DNA of 64,000 nt from Leisingera thetidis (GTDB lineage: Bacteria; Pseudomonadota; Alphaproteobacteria; Rhodobacterales; Rhodobacteraceae), in the NCBI RefSeq assembly GCF_025857195.1, contig NZ_CP109790.1, forward strand, positions 73,681-137,680, written 5' to 3'. The notes under the pieces were generated by a model, which did not search any database, was not told where the DNA came from, and saw only the letters and a program-made list of their open reading frames with translations. This document shows, in pieces, positions 1 to 8,697 of the stretch. The position numbers were made by a program, and so were the translations under genes. Position 1 is the first letter of the stretch. The number at the start of each line of letters is the position of its first letter.

Positions 1-601
1 ATTCCGGTGACCTCGGGTAGCGCAGCAACAGGCAGTTGTGGCCGGTCAGCAGATCCTCCGGCACCTGCGGCGCGCCATGCCGCTCCAGATAGGCCGGTGC
101 GGCGCATAGCACCCGCGCGCAATCGGCGATCTTGCGCATCTTCAGGGTCGAGTCGTGCGGGGTGCCGATGAAGAAGGCCACGTCCAGCCCGTCGGCCAGG
201 ATATCGACCTTGCGGTCCGACATCCGCATGCGGATTTCGGTTGCCGGGTAATCCTCGACAAACCCCGGCACCAGCGGCGCGATGATGCGGCGGCCCACGC
301 CCAGCGGAGCGGTCACCCGGATCACCCCGCGCGGCGCAGCGGAGAACTGCGAGACCACCGCCTCGGCGTCCTCAATCGATTCGAGAACCTTCTTGGCCTC
401 GGTATAAAACAACTGCCCGGCCTCGGTGGGGGTCAGCGATCTCGTGGTGCGGTTGAACAGCCGCACGCCCAGGTGCTTTTCAAGCTCCTTGATCCGCTTG
501 CTGGCAACCGCCGGAGTCAACCTCAGGTCGCGCCCGCCAGAGGTGATGCTGCCCAGCTCGACGACTCGGATGAAGACGCGCAGGGATTCCAGATAAGACA
601 T
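1..601 (-). CDS. LysR-family transcriptional regulator (partial, C-terminus outside window)
   Basis: The reading frame starts at the ATG at 601 and runs off the left edge with no stop, so about 200 of the usual ~300 residues are seen. The N-terminus begins MSYLESLRVFIRVVELGS and contains a LysR winged-helix DNA-binding region (TPAVASKRIKELEKHLG, then LFNRTTRSLTPTEAG), followed by the start of the effector domain (RGVIRVTAPLGVGRRIIAPL). It is divergent from xdhA, with a 206-bp gap that carries a perfect inverted repeat at 694-712. By the usual LysR arrangement it probably controls the purine operon; this is inferred from position only. The effector is unknown. Confidence 0.88.
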   Translation of the reverse strand, partial: MSYLESLRVFIRVVELGSITSGGRDLRLTPAVASKRIKELEKHLGVRLFNRTTRSLTPTEAGQLFYTEAKKVLESIEDAEAVVSQFSAAPRGVIRVTAPLGVGRRIIAPLVPGFVEDYPATEIRMRMSDRKVDILADGLDVAFFIGTPHDSTLKMRKIADCARVLCAAPAYLERHGAPQVPEDLLTGHNCLLLRYPRSPE

Positions 602-693
602 GTTTCACAGTCCTTTACGGGCACGCTTGCTGGCTGCCTCCATGGGTGAAAGACGGCAGTCCAGCCGGTTCCGGCATGCTTTAACCTAAACAT

Positions 694-712
694 TTTCAAC
701 AGCGTGTTGAAA
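694..712. promoter_or_regulatory. Inverted repeat, candidate LysR operator between lysR and xdhA
   Basis: TTTCAACAGCGTGTTGAAA is a perfect 8-bp inverted repeat with a 3-nt spacer. It fits the LysR T-N11-A form. It lies 93 bp from the lysR start and 95 bp from the xdhA start, in the middle of the divergent gap. The rest of 602-806 shows no other clear element. Confidence 0.6.
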
Positions 713-806
713 GCATTTCGCGATTGCGCCCGTTAACCGTGGCAGTCGGACACGGTACAAAAGACATAAGCGGGCCCAAGCGGCTCACAGACATTCGGGA
801 GGCCAG

Positions 807-2270
807 ATGGCACATCAAACCGACATCCGCTTTCTTCTGAACGGCAGGGACATTGTGCTGGAGGACGTGAAGGCCACCACCACGCTTTTGGATTTCCTGC
901 GCCTGGAGCAGCGCCTGACCGGCACCAAGGAAGGCTGCGCAGAGGGTGACTGCGGCGCTTGCACCGTGCTGGTGGGCCGTCTGCAGAATGGCGCCCTGCG
1001 CTATGAGGCGGTGAACGCCTGCATCCGCTTCCTGGCCTCGCTCAATGGCTGCCACGTGGTGACGGTCGAGCATCTCTCCGGCCCCAATGGGCGGCTGCAT
1101 CCGGTGCAGCAGGCGATGGTCGAATACCACGGCAGCCAGTGCGGTTTCTGCACCCCGGGTTTCGTGATGTCGCTGTACGCGCTGTGGATGGAGAACCCGC
1201 AGCCGACCAAGGCTGAGGTGGAAACCGCCGTGCAGGGCAACCTCTGCCGCTGCACCGGTTATGAGCCGATTGTGCGCGCCGCCCTGGCGGTGAACCAGTA
1301 CGGCACCCCGGCCAATGATTACCTGACCACCGAGCGTGACAGCCTGACCGCCAAGCTGAACGCGATCCAGCCGCAGGCCCGCGTCGTGACCGGCCCCGAA
1401 GACGACCGTGCCATTCTGCCGCTGGACGTGGCCGATCTGGCGCAGGTGCTGGCGGAAAACCCCAAGGCGACAATTGTGGCGGGCTCCACCGATGTCGGCC
1501 TCTGGGTCACCAAATTCATGAAACCGATCTCTCCGGTCGTATTTGTCTCTCACCTTGAGGAGCTGAAAGCCATTAAGCTGACCGACGAGGCGCTGATCAT
1601 CGGCGCTGGCGTCACCTATACCGAGAGCGAAGCGGCGATCCGCGATGCTTTCCCGCATCTGAGCGCCTACTGGGACCGCATCGCCGGCTGGCAGGTGCGC
1701 AACATGGGCACCATCGGCGGCAATATCGCCAATGGCTCGCCCATCGGGGACACCCCGCCGGTGCTGATCTCGCTGGGGGCCGAGGTGACGCTGCAGAAAA
1801 AGGGCGGTTCGCGCACCCTGCCGCTGGAGGATTTCTTTATCGATTACGGCAAGCAGGACCGCGAGCCGGGCGATTTCGTTGCTTCGATCCGCATCCCGCT
1901 GCGCCGGGACGGGCAGATCGACGCCGCCTACAAGATTTCCAAGCGCCGGGACGAGGATATCTCCTCGGTCGCCGCCGGGGTCAGCGTGGAAGTGTCAAAT
2001 GGTGTGATCACCGCGGCCCGCATCGCATTCGGCGGCATGGCAGCAACGCCCAAGCGCGCCGCAGGCGCCGAGGCAGCGCTGGTCGGCCAGCCCTGGGGCG
2101 AGGCGGCGTTTGACGCGGCGGCGGAAGCGGTGAAGCAGGACTTCACCCCGCTCAGCGACTGGCGGGCGTCGGCGGACTACCGGGCGCTCACGGCCAGCAA
2201 CCTGCTGCGCCGCTTCTATCTGGAACATGATGCTGCAACCGCCGGTCCCGTCCGGCTGGCCGTCGCCTGA
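807..2270 (+). CDS. xdhA: Xanthine dehydrogenase small subunit (2Fe-2S and FAD)
   Basis: This 487-residue protein carries two [2Fe-2S] clusters and the FAD domain of xanthine dehydrogenase, which oxidises hypoxanthine and xanthine to urate in the cytoplasm. The plant-type cluster cysteines are C44, C49 and C52 (GCAEGDCGAC) with C72; the second cluster uses C112, C115, C147 and C149 (QCGFCTPGF and NLCRCTGYEP). The FAD domain follows from about residue 180, with the IVAGSTDVGLW loop and MGTIGGNIANGSPIGD. GGAG-type spacing (gaggccag) precedes the ATG. It is the first gene of the purine operon, followed 12 bp later by xdhB. Length is normal for the bacterial two-subunit form. Confidence 0.96.
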   Translation: MAHQTDIRFLLNGRDIVLEDVKATTTLLDFLRLEQRLTGTKEGCAEGDCGACTVLVGRLQNGALRYEAVNACIRFLASLNGCHVVTVEHLSGPNGRLHPVQQAMVEYHGSQCGFCTPGFVMSLYALWMENPQPTKAEVETAVQGNLCRCTGYEPIVRAALAVNQYGTPANDYLTTERDSLTAKLNAIQPQARVVTGPEDDRAILPLDVADLAQVLAENPKATIVAGSTDVGLWVTKFMKPISPVVFVSHLEELKAIKLTDEALIIGAGVTYTESEAAIRDAFPHLSAYWDRIAGWQVRNMGTIGGNIANGSPIGDTPPVLISLGAEVTLQKKGGSRTLPLEDFFIDYGKQDREPGDFVASIRIPLRRDGQIDAAYKISKRRDEDISSVAAGVSVEVSNGVITAARIAFGGMAATPKRAAGAEAALVGQPWGEAAFDAAAEAVKQDFTPLSDWRASADYRALTASNLLRRFYLEHDAATAGPVRLAVA

Positions 2271-2282
2271 GGAGATTTTGAG

Positions 2283-4601
2283 ATGAAGGACCATCAGACC
2301 ATCAGCGGCGCCGTGCACCATGACCGCCAGCATGACAGCGCGATCAAGCATGTCACCGGGCGCGCTGAATACACTGACGATATTGCCGAGCCCTGGGGCA
2401 CGCTGCATGCTTACCTGGGTGTCTCCACCGTCGCCCACGCCAATATCAAGGGCATTGACCTCTCTGCCGTGCGTGCAGCACCCGGCGTGGTGGATGTGCT
2501 GACCGCCGATGACATTCCCGGCGTCAACGACATCAGCCCCACCGGCAAGCATGACGAGCCGGTGTTTCCAACGGAGAAGGTGGAGTTCCACGGCCAGCCG
2601 ATGTTTGCGGTAATTGCCGAGACCCGCGATGCCGCCCGCCGTGCCGCCGAACTGGCGCAGGTGGATTACGAAGTGCTGCCGCACGCGCTGGACCCGGTCC
2701 AGGCGCAAGAGGCCGGATATCCGATGGTCACCGACCCGCTGAAGCTGGAGCGCGGCGATGTGGAGGCCGGCCGCAAGGGGGCCCCCCACCGCATCCAGGC
2801 GCAGATGACCGTCGGCGGCCAGGACCACATGTATCTGGAAGGCCACATCGCCTTTGCCATTCCCGGCGAGGACGAGGACGTGACCGTACATTGTTCCACC
2901 CAGCACCCCAGCGAAGCGCAGCATATGGTGGCGCATGTTCTGGGCGTGGCGAACAACGCGGTGACCGTCAACGTGCGCCGGATGGGCGGGGGTTTTGGCG
3001 GCAAGGAAAGCCAGATGAACCTGTTCTGCGCGGTGGCCGCAATCGCTGCGAAGAAGCATAATCGCCCGGTCAAGATCCGCCCGGACCGCGATCAGGACAT
3101 GACCGCCACCGGCAAGCGCCATGATTTTATCATCGACTATGACGTGGCCTTTGACGACGCGGGCCGCATTCAGGCGGTCGAGGGCGGCTTTGCCGCGCGC
3201 TGCGGCTATTCCTCGGACCTGTCCGGGCCGGTCACCGACCGGGCGCTGTTCCATGCGGATAACGCCTATTTCTACCCGAACGTGCTGCTGAAAAGCCGCC
3301 CGATGAAGACCAACACCGTCTCCAACACGGCCTTCCGCGGTTTTGGCGGCCCGCAGGGTGTGGTCGCGGCGGAGCGGATGATTGAAGAGATCGCCTATGC
3401 CCTCGGCAAGGACCCGCTGGATGTGCGCAAGGCCAACTTTTATGGCAAAGAAGGCCGCGACCTGACCCCGTACCATCAGAAGGTGGAGGACAATATCCTC
3501 GACCGGCTGATCACGGAGCTGGAGGAAAACGCCGAGTACCGCAAGCGCCGCGAGGAAATCATCGCCTTCAACAAGGAGTCGAAGATCATCAAGAAGGGCA
3601 TTGCCCTGACGCCGGTGAAATTCGGCATCTCCTTCACCGCGACGCATTACAATCAGGCGGGTTCGCTGATCCATGTCTACAACGACGGCTCAATCCACTT
3701 GAACCACGGCGGCACCGAAATGGGGCAGGGCCTCAACACCAAGGTGGCGCAAGTTGTGGCGGATGCCTTCCAGGTGGATTTCGAGCGCATCAAGATCACC
3801 AAGACCACCACCGAGAAGGTGCCGAACACCTCCGCGACCGCGGCGTCGTCCGGGTCGGACCTCAACGGCATGGCGGCATTGAACGCGGCGGAACAGATCA
3901 TTGCCCGGCTGACCAAGTTCGCGGCTGAGAAATACGGTGTGTCCGAGGCGGAGGTGGAGTTCCTGCCCAACCGCGTGCGCGCCGGCAGCGAGATCGTCGC
4001 TTTTGATACGCTGGTGAAAGCGGCCTATATGGCCCGTGTCCAGCTGTCGGCGGCGGGGTTCTACAAGACGCCGGAAATCCATTGGGACCGCGCGGCGGGC
4101 AAGGGGCAGCCGTTCTTCTACTACGCCTATGGCGCGTCCTGCTCCGAGGTGTCGGTCGATACGCTGACAGGCGAATACCGGGTGGAGCGCACCGACATCC
4201 TGCATGATGTGGGCCGCTCGCTGAACCCGATCCTGGACAAGGGCCAGGTGGAGGGTGCCTTCATCCAAGGGATGGGCTGGCTGACCACCGAGGAACTGTG
4301 GTGGGATGGCGAAGGCCGCCTGCGCACCCATGCGCCCTCGACCTACAAGATCCCGCTGGCGTCTGACCGGCCGCGCATCTTCAACACGCAGCTGGCTGAA
4401 TGGTCGGTGAACAAGAAGCGCACCATCAAGCGGTCCAAGGCCGTGGGCGAGCCGCCCTTCATGCTGGGCATCTCGGTGTTCGAGGCGCTGTCGATGGCTG
4501 TCGCCAGCACCGCGGATTACAAGGTCTGCCCGCGCCTGGATGCGCCCGCCACGCCGGAACGCGTGCTGATGGCGATCGAAACCCTCAAAGGGCGGGGCTG
4601 A
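2283..4601 (+). CDS. xdhB: Xanthine dehydrogenase large subunit (molybdopterin)
   Basis: This 772-residue catalytic subunit binds the molybdenum cofactor and performs the hydroxylation of hypoxanthine and xanthine. The molybdopterin-binding glycine loop GGGFGGKE is near residue 236, a second cofactor motif EMGQGLN is present near 480, and the catalytic glutamate lies in KAVGEPPFMLG at about residue 723. A GGAG Shine-Dalgarno lies 8 nt before the ATG. It follows xdhA closely and ends 3 bp before xdhC, so the three are surely one transcript. Nothing appears truncated. Confidence 0.96.
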   Translation: MKDHQTISGAVHHDRQHDSAIKHVTGRAEYTDDIAEPWGTLHAYLGVSTVAHANIKGIDLSAVRAAPGVVDVLTADDIPGVNDISPTGKHDEPVFPTEKVEFHGQPMFAVIAETRDAARRAAELAQVDYEVLPHALDPVQAQEAGYPMVTDPLKLERGDVEAGRKGAPHRIQAQMTVGGQDHMYLEGHIAFAIPGEDEDVTVHCSTQHPSEAQHMVAHVLGVANNAVTVNVRRMGGGFGGKESQMNLFCAVAAIAAKKHNRPVKIRPDRDQDMTATGKRHDFIIDYDVAFDDAGRIQAVEGGFAARCGYSSDLSGPVTDRALFHADNAYFYPNVLLKSRPMKTNTVSNTAFRGFGGPQGVVAAERMIEEIAYALGKDPLDVRKANFYGKEGRDLTPYHQKVEDNILDRLITELEENAEYRKRREEIIAFNKESKIIKKGIALTPVKFGISFTATHYNQAGSLIHVYNDGSIHLNHGGTEMGQGLNTKVAQVVADAFQVDFERIKITKTTTEKVPNTSATAASSGSDLNGMAALNAAEQIIARLTKFAAEKYGVSEAEVEFLPNRVRAGSEIVAFDTLVKAAYMARVQLSAAGFYKTPEIHWDRAAGKGQPFFYYAYGASCSEVSVDTLTGEYRVERTDILHDVGRSLNPILDKGQVEGAFIQGMGWLTTEELWWDGEGRLRTHAPSTYKIPLASDRPRIFNTQLAEWSVNKKRTIKRSKAVGEPPFMLGISVFEALSMAVASTADYKVCPRLDAPATPERVLMAIETLKGRG

Positions 4602-4604
4602 GCC

Positions 4605-5498
4605 ATGACCCGCCGCCTCTCCCTCCAGGGTTTTCTGGCCAGCCACAGCCGTGTGGTGCAGGTCGCGCTGACCCGCGTCCGCGGGTCGTCCCCGCGGGAG
4701 GCCGGCACCTGCATGTTTGTGGCGGCGGAAGGTCTGTGGGGGACCATTGGCGGCGGCCAGCTGGAATTTATCGCCATCGACCACGCCCGGCGGATGCTGA
4801 AGCAGGACGTGATCAGCGACACGCTGGACGTGCCGCTGGGGCCGGAGATCGGCCAGTGCTGCGGCGGCCGGGTGGAAATGTCGCTGGCGCAGATGCGCCA
4901 GGGCAACCGCAACACCGCCATTGCCCGCCATCAGGCCGAGGAACAGGCGCTGCCACATGTCTATGTGATGGGCGCAGGTCACGTGGGCCGGGCGCTGGCG
5001 GACCTGTTCCAGCATATGCCGGTGCGCTGCATCCTGATCGACCAGCGCGCCGAAGAATTGAACTTGTGCCAGGCGGATGTGGAACGCCGCCAAAGCGCTA
5101 TCCCTGAGATCGACATCGCCACCGCACCTGCGGGCAGCGCCTTTGTCGTTCTCACCCACGATCACGCGCTTGACTTCCTGCTTGCCTCCGCTGCCCTGCA
5201 GCGCGGCGATGCGGGCTATGTCGGGCTGATCGGATCGGCCACCAAGCGGGAGAAGTTCCGCCGCTGGTGCCGGGACCATTGCGACGGTCTGGGAACCGAC
5301 CGTCTCATCTGCCCCATCGGGGCAGGCGGCAGCCGCGACAAGCGGCCCAGCGTCATCGCGGCCTTCGTGGCAGCGGAAGTGATTGCTGATTTGACCTCTG
5401 AAACTGCCGCGTCCGCTTCCGCAAGGAGCACAGACCTGCCCCAAACGGGCAAGCAACCGGACGCAGAGGGAGACACGGCTGGAGCAATCAGCCGGTAA
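4605..5498 (+). CDS. xdhC: XdhC, molybdenum cofactor sulfuration/insertion chaperone
   Basis: XdhC binds molybdenum cofactor, helps convert it to the sulfurated form and inserts it into XdhB; it is not part of the mature enzyme. The 297-residue protein has the N-terminal XdhC/CoxI domain (TRVRGSSPREAGTCMFV, GTIGGGQLEF, GQCCGGRVEM) and a C-terminal Rossmann-like domain (YVMGAGHVGRALADL; GYVGLIGSATKR). The frame begins just after the xdhB stop. The last ~40 residues (rich in Ala, Ser, Gln and Thr) look like a low-complexity tail and are not conserved in the family as I know it. Confidence 0.93.
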   Translation: MTRRLSLQGFLASHSRVVQVALTRVRGSSPREAGTCMFVAAEGLWGTIGGGQLEFIAIDHARRMLKQDVISDTLDVPLGPEIGQCCGGRVEMSLAQMRQGNRNTAIARHQAEEQALPHVYVMGAGHVGRALADLFQHMPVRCILIDQRAEELNLCQADVERRQSAIPEIDIATAPAGSAFVVLTHDHALDFLLASAALQRGDAGYVGLIGSATKREKFRRWCRDHCDGLGTDRLICPIGAGGSRDKRPSVIAAFVAAEVIADLTSETAASASARSTDLPQTGKQPDAEGDTAGAISR

Positions 5499-5529
5499 GG
5501 ACTGCGTCCTCTGATAGGAGGAGGCCGCC

Positions 5530-7125
5530 ATGACCACAGGGCGGAGCTATACGTACAAACTGTTCGCGCGGAATGACTTCAGTGCATTCTGGGCGCTGTT
5601 CACCGACAACCTGATCAACCTGATTGTGCTTTCGGGCATCTGTCAGTTTGTCTTCAACATGCCTGCCGACATCGTGTTCGGCCGCATCGTGCCCGGCGCC
5701 GCAGTGGCGATCCTGGCCGGTATCGCGGTCTACACCTGGCTGGCCAAGCATATCGCCGAGAAAGAAGGCCGCGATGTGACCGCGCTGCCTTATGGCATCT
5801 CGACCCCGGTGATGTTCGTCTATCTGTTCGGGGTGATCGGTCCGATCTACTGGTCCACCAATGACGCCATGCTGGCCTGGCAGGTGGGCATCGGTGCGGG
5901 CTTTATGGGCGGCATCGTTGCGGCGATGGGCGCCATCGTCGGGCCGTGGCTCAAGCGGGTGACCCCGCGCGCCGGCATGCTCGGGACGCTCTGCGGCATC
6001 GCGCTGGTGTTCATCGGCACCGTGCCGCTGGCGACGATTTTCGAAAGCCCCTTCATCGGCTTTGCCTCGATGATCATCATCCTGTGGGGCCTGGTTGGCC
6101 GCCACCGGCTGCCGTTCAACATTCCGGCGGGCCTCTTGGCGCTGATCGTCGGCACCGTTGTGGCGCTTGGCATGGGCGAGGCCTCGGTCTCCTTCGAGGG
6201 CGTGGGCGTCTACCTGCCGATTCCGTACTTCGGTGACCTGATTGCCGGTATCCAGCATCTGTTTGCCAACCCGGAGCTGTTCCTGGTGCTGGTGCCGGTG
6301 CAGATCTACAACTTCATCGAGACCATGAACAACGTCGAAAGCGCCGAAGCGGCGGGCGACCATTACCCGGTGGGCCTGTGTCAGGTGACCGATGGCGTCG
6401 GCACCATGATCGGCGCGGTCTTCGGCTCGCCGTTCCCCACCACCGCCTATATCGGCCACCCGGCGTATAAGCGGATGGGCGCGCGCTCGGGCTATATCAT
6501 CGGCGTTGGCCTGGTGATCCCCTTTGCCGCCTTCTTTGGCCTCTTGGCCTTCCTCAACAACCTGATCCCGGTGGCCGCGGCAGCGCCGGTGCTGGTGTTC
6601 GTGGCGCTCAGCCTGGTCACCAATACCGCGCATTCGGTGAAGACCGACCATATCGCCGCGGTGACCATCGCGATGATGCCGCATGTTTCGGCCTTCCTGG
6701 TGATCAAATGGGGCGCACTGGCCGGAGCCCTGGGCGCACTGGGTGCCACCGGCATGGCGCAGCTGGGCGATCCTGAGCTGACCGCAGCGCTGCTGCAGCA
6801 GGGGGCGCATTACGAGGGCCATCTGGCGCTCAGCCAGGGTGCAATCCTGACCGGCCTGATCTGGGGTGCCATCGTGGCCAGCGTGATTGACGGCGACTTC
6901 CGCAACGCGGGCGGCTTTGCCCTGGCGGCGGCGGCAATGTCGCTGGTCGGCGTGATCCACTCTGCCAGCCTGCATTGGCCGGAATTCAGTGGTGTCGCGA
7001 TGGGCTATCTGATCGCTGCGGCCTTCCTGTTCATCTACCCGATCTTCCACAAGGCGGATGAACACGAGGAACTCGAAGAAGACGGTGTGAAACCCCATGT
7101 GCCGCATCTGCCAGCGGGCGAATAA
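5530..7125 (+). CDS. NCS2/AzgA-like purine permease
   Basis: A 531-residue polytopic inner-membrane protein with about a dozen hydrophobic segments and the features of the nucleobase-cation symporter-2 / xanthine-uracil permease superfamily (ALPYGISTP near residue 85, FIETMNNVESAEAAGD near 262, and VFGSPFPTTAYIGHPAYK near 300). A very strong Shine-Dalgarno (aggaggagg) precedes the ATG. Lying between xdhC and guanine deaminase, it most likely imports a purine such as guanine, hypoxanthine or xanthine. The exact substrate cannot be read from sequence. The charged, His/Glu-rich C-terminus is cytoplasmic in appearance. Confidence 0.88.
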   Translation: MTTGRSYTYKLFARNDFSAFWALFTDNLINLIVLSGICQFVFNMPADIVFGRIVPGAAVAILAGIAVYTWLAKHIAEKEGRDVTALPYGISTPVMFVYLFGVIGPIYWSTNDAMLAWQVGIGAGFMGGIVAAMGAIVGPWLKRVTPRAGMLGTLCGIALVFIGTVPLATIFESPFIGFASMIIILWGLVGRHRLPFNIPAGLLALIVGTVVALGMGEASVSFEGVGVYLPIPYFGDLIAGIQHLFANPELFLVLVPVQIYNFIETMNNVESAEAAGDHYPVGLCQVTDGVGTMIGAVFGSPFPTTAYIGHPAYKRMGARSGYIIGVGLVIPFAAFFGLLAFLNNLIPVAAAAPVLVFVALSLVTNTAHSVKTDHIAAVTIAMMPHVSAFLVIKWGALAGALGALGATGMAQLGDPELTAALLQQGAHYEGHLALSQGAILTGLIWGAIVASVIDGDFRNAGGFALAAAAMSLVGVIHSASLHWPEFSGVAMGYLIAAAFLFIYPIFHKADEHEELEEDGVKPHVPHLPAGE

Positions 7126-7189
7126 TCCCAAATGAAATGGGGCAGGGGGCCGCGTGTCCCCTGCCTGCGAACCAAGGACAACAAGAGAC

Positions 7190-8494
7190 ATGACATCGAA
7201 ACAGACGCTGCTGCGCGGGCGGGTGCTTTCCTTCACCGCCGAGCCGCAAGGCCCCGAGGACACCAGCGCCTATGAGTTCATCGAGGACGGCGCGCTGCTG
7301 GTGGCGGACGGCATGATCCTGGCCAAGGGCAGCTATGGCGACCTCGCCCAGCAGGCCGCCGGCGCCGAGGTGATCGACCACCGCCCGAAAATCCTGATGG
7401 CCGGCTTCATCGACACCCATCTGCATTTCCCGCAGGTGCAGGTGATCGCCTCCTGGGGCTCGCAGCTTTTGGAGTGGCTGAACAACTATACCTTCCCCGA
7501 GGAAACCCGCTTTACCGATGCGGGCCACAGCGCGCAGATGGCCGGGCATTTCTTTGACCTGCTGACCGCGCATGGCACCACCACCGCGGTGGCCTATTGC
7601 TCGGTCCACAAAACCTCCGCCGAGGCCTATTTCGACGAGGCCGCGCGGCGCAACATGCGGATGATCGGCGGCAAGGTTCTGATGGACCGCAACGCGCCCG
7701 AGGGTCTGCTGGACACGCCGGTCAGCGGCTATGACGACACCAAGGCGCTGATTGCGAAGTACCACGGCAAAGGCCGCGGGCTTTATGCGGTCACGCCGCG
7801 CTTTGCCATCACCTCCACCCCGGACCAGATGGAGATGGCCGGCGCGCTGGTGAAGGAGCATCCCGATTGCTACGTGCAGACGCATCTGTCGGAGAACCAC
7901 GACGAGATTGCTTTTACCACCGAGCTGTATCCTCAGGCGCGGGATTATCTGGACGTTTACCAGTCCTACGGGCTGCTGACGGAAAAGATGCTGCTGGGCC
8001 ACTCGATCCACCTCAAGCCGCGCGAGATCGATGCACTGGCGGAGACCGGCGCCAAGCCGGTGTTCTGCCCGACCTCCAACCTGTTTCTGGGCAGCGGGCT
8101 GTTTGACGACGCCGGCCTGCGCAGCCGCGGCATCACCAATGCGATTGCCACCGACATCGGCGCGGGCACCAGCTATTCGATGCTGCAGACCTTGAATGAG
8201 GGCTACAAGGTTCTGCAATTGCAGAACCAGAAGCTGCACCCCTTGCGCGCATTCCATTGGATCACCCGCGGCAACGCGGCGGCGCTGGGGCTCGCGGACA
8301 AGATCGGCACGCTGGAAGCCGGCACCGAAGCCGATATCGTGGTGCTGGATTCCCGCGCCACCCCGGCAATGGACCTGCGGATGCAGCGGGCCGGGACCCT
8401 GTCCGAGGAGCTGTTCATCCTGCAGACGCTGGGCGACGACCGCTCCATCGCGCAGACCTATGTGGCCGGCAGGCCGATGAAAAACGCGGCATAG
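7190..8494 (+). CDS. guaD: Guanine deaminase
   Basis: Guanine deaminase hydrolyses guanine to xanthine and ammonia, feeding XdhAB. The 434-residue amidohydrolase shows the metal-binding HTHLHFPQ motif at His77/His79, later metal ligands in YVQTHLSEN and LGHSIHL, and the catalytic aspartate region ATDIGAGTSYSM. The start is placed at 7190 because AAGGA lies at 7174-7178 and the following MTSKQTLLRGRVL matches the family N-terminus; an in-frame ATG at 7154 has no comparable signal. It closes the purine operon and ends ~60 bp before a stack of inverted repeats. Confidence 0.95.
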   Translation: MTSKQTLLRGRVLSFTAEPQGPEDTSAYEFIEDGALLVADGMILAKGSYGDLAQQAAGAEVIDHRPKILMAGFIDTHLHFPQVQVIASWGSQLLEWLNNYTFPEETRFTDAGHSAQMAGHFFDLLTAHGTTTAVAYCSVHKTSAEAYFDEAARRNMRMIGGKVLMDRNAPEGLLDTPVSGYDDTKALIAKYHGKGRGLYAVTPRFAITSTPDQMEMAGALVKEHPDCYVQTHLSENHDEIAFTTELYPQARDYLDVYQSYGLLTEKMLLGHSIHLKPREIDALAETGAKPVFCPTSNLFLGSGLFDDAGLRSRGITNAIATDIGAGTSYSMLQTLNEGYKVLQLQNQKLHPLRAFHWITRGNAAALGLADKIGTLEAGTEADIVVLDSRATPAMDLRMQRAGTLSEELFILQTLGDDRSIAQTYVAGRPMKNAA

Positions 8495-8557
8495 AAACGC
8501 CGCGGCGAAGGTTTGCCGCCCGGCGCGGATATCTCTGAGCCGCGGTGGATCCCGTTG

Positions 8558-8581
8558 CCGTTTTCCGGCAGCGGAAAACGG
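8558..8581. terminator. Hairpin 1 of three stacked inverted repeats
   Basis: CCGTTTTCCG (8558-8567) pairs perfectly with CGGAAAACGG (8572-8581) across a 4-nt loop. It follows guaD (plus) and faces the 3' end of the histidine kinase gene (minus), so it could act as a bidirectional terminator. It overlaps the edge of the next palindrome. Confidence 0.6.
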
Positions 8582-8608
8582 CCAGGAAAAATCGATTTTT
8601 CCTGGCCG
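8579..8608. repeat. 30-bp perfect palindrome (hairpin 2), possible bidirectional terminator
   Basis: A perfect 30-bp palindrome centred on ATCGAT, with arms CGGCCAGGAAAAATC and its complement. The A/T run inside the arms gives a T-run on both strands just before the closing CCTGGCC. It sits between convergent guaD and the histidine kinase gene and is flanked immediately by hairpins 1 and 3. Confidence 0.7.
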
Positions 8609-8627
8609 GAATTCTCGCAGAATTCCG
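8607..8627. repeat. Hairpin 3 of the stacked inverted repeats
   Basis: CGGAATTCT (8607-8615) pairs with AGAATTCCG (8619-8627) around CGC. The right arm continues into GAATTCCGATTCTG (8620-8633), a 14-mer also found at 63590-63603 in the putative origin region. Its role is unknown; a mobile REP-like element or a terminator are both possible. Confidence 0.6.
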
Positions 8628-8697
8628 ATTCTGCGCCAAAGGCATCGCCGAAACAGATAAGGCTTGGCCAGGGCTGACAGGGGCTGGGCGAAGCGGG

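Noticed and set aside
2002..2012. GTGATCAC inside xdhA as a further GntR operator
   Set aside because: Only the 8-bp core matches, it lies in coding DNA, and it is far from the regulon; probably chance.
2283..6755. Very long minus-strand open frames opposite xdhB, xdhC and the permease
   Set aside because: They are shadows caused by high GC content: composition is rich in His, Arg and Gln, no family motifs are present, and the plus-strand genes have clear motifs and ribosome binding sites.
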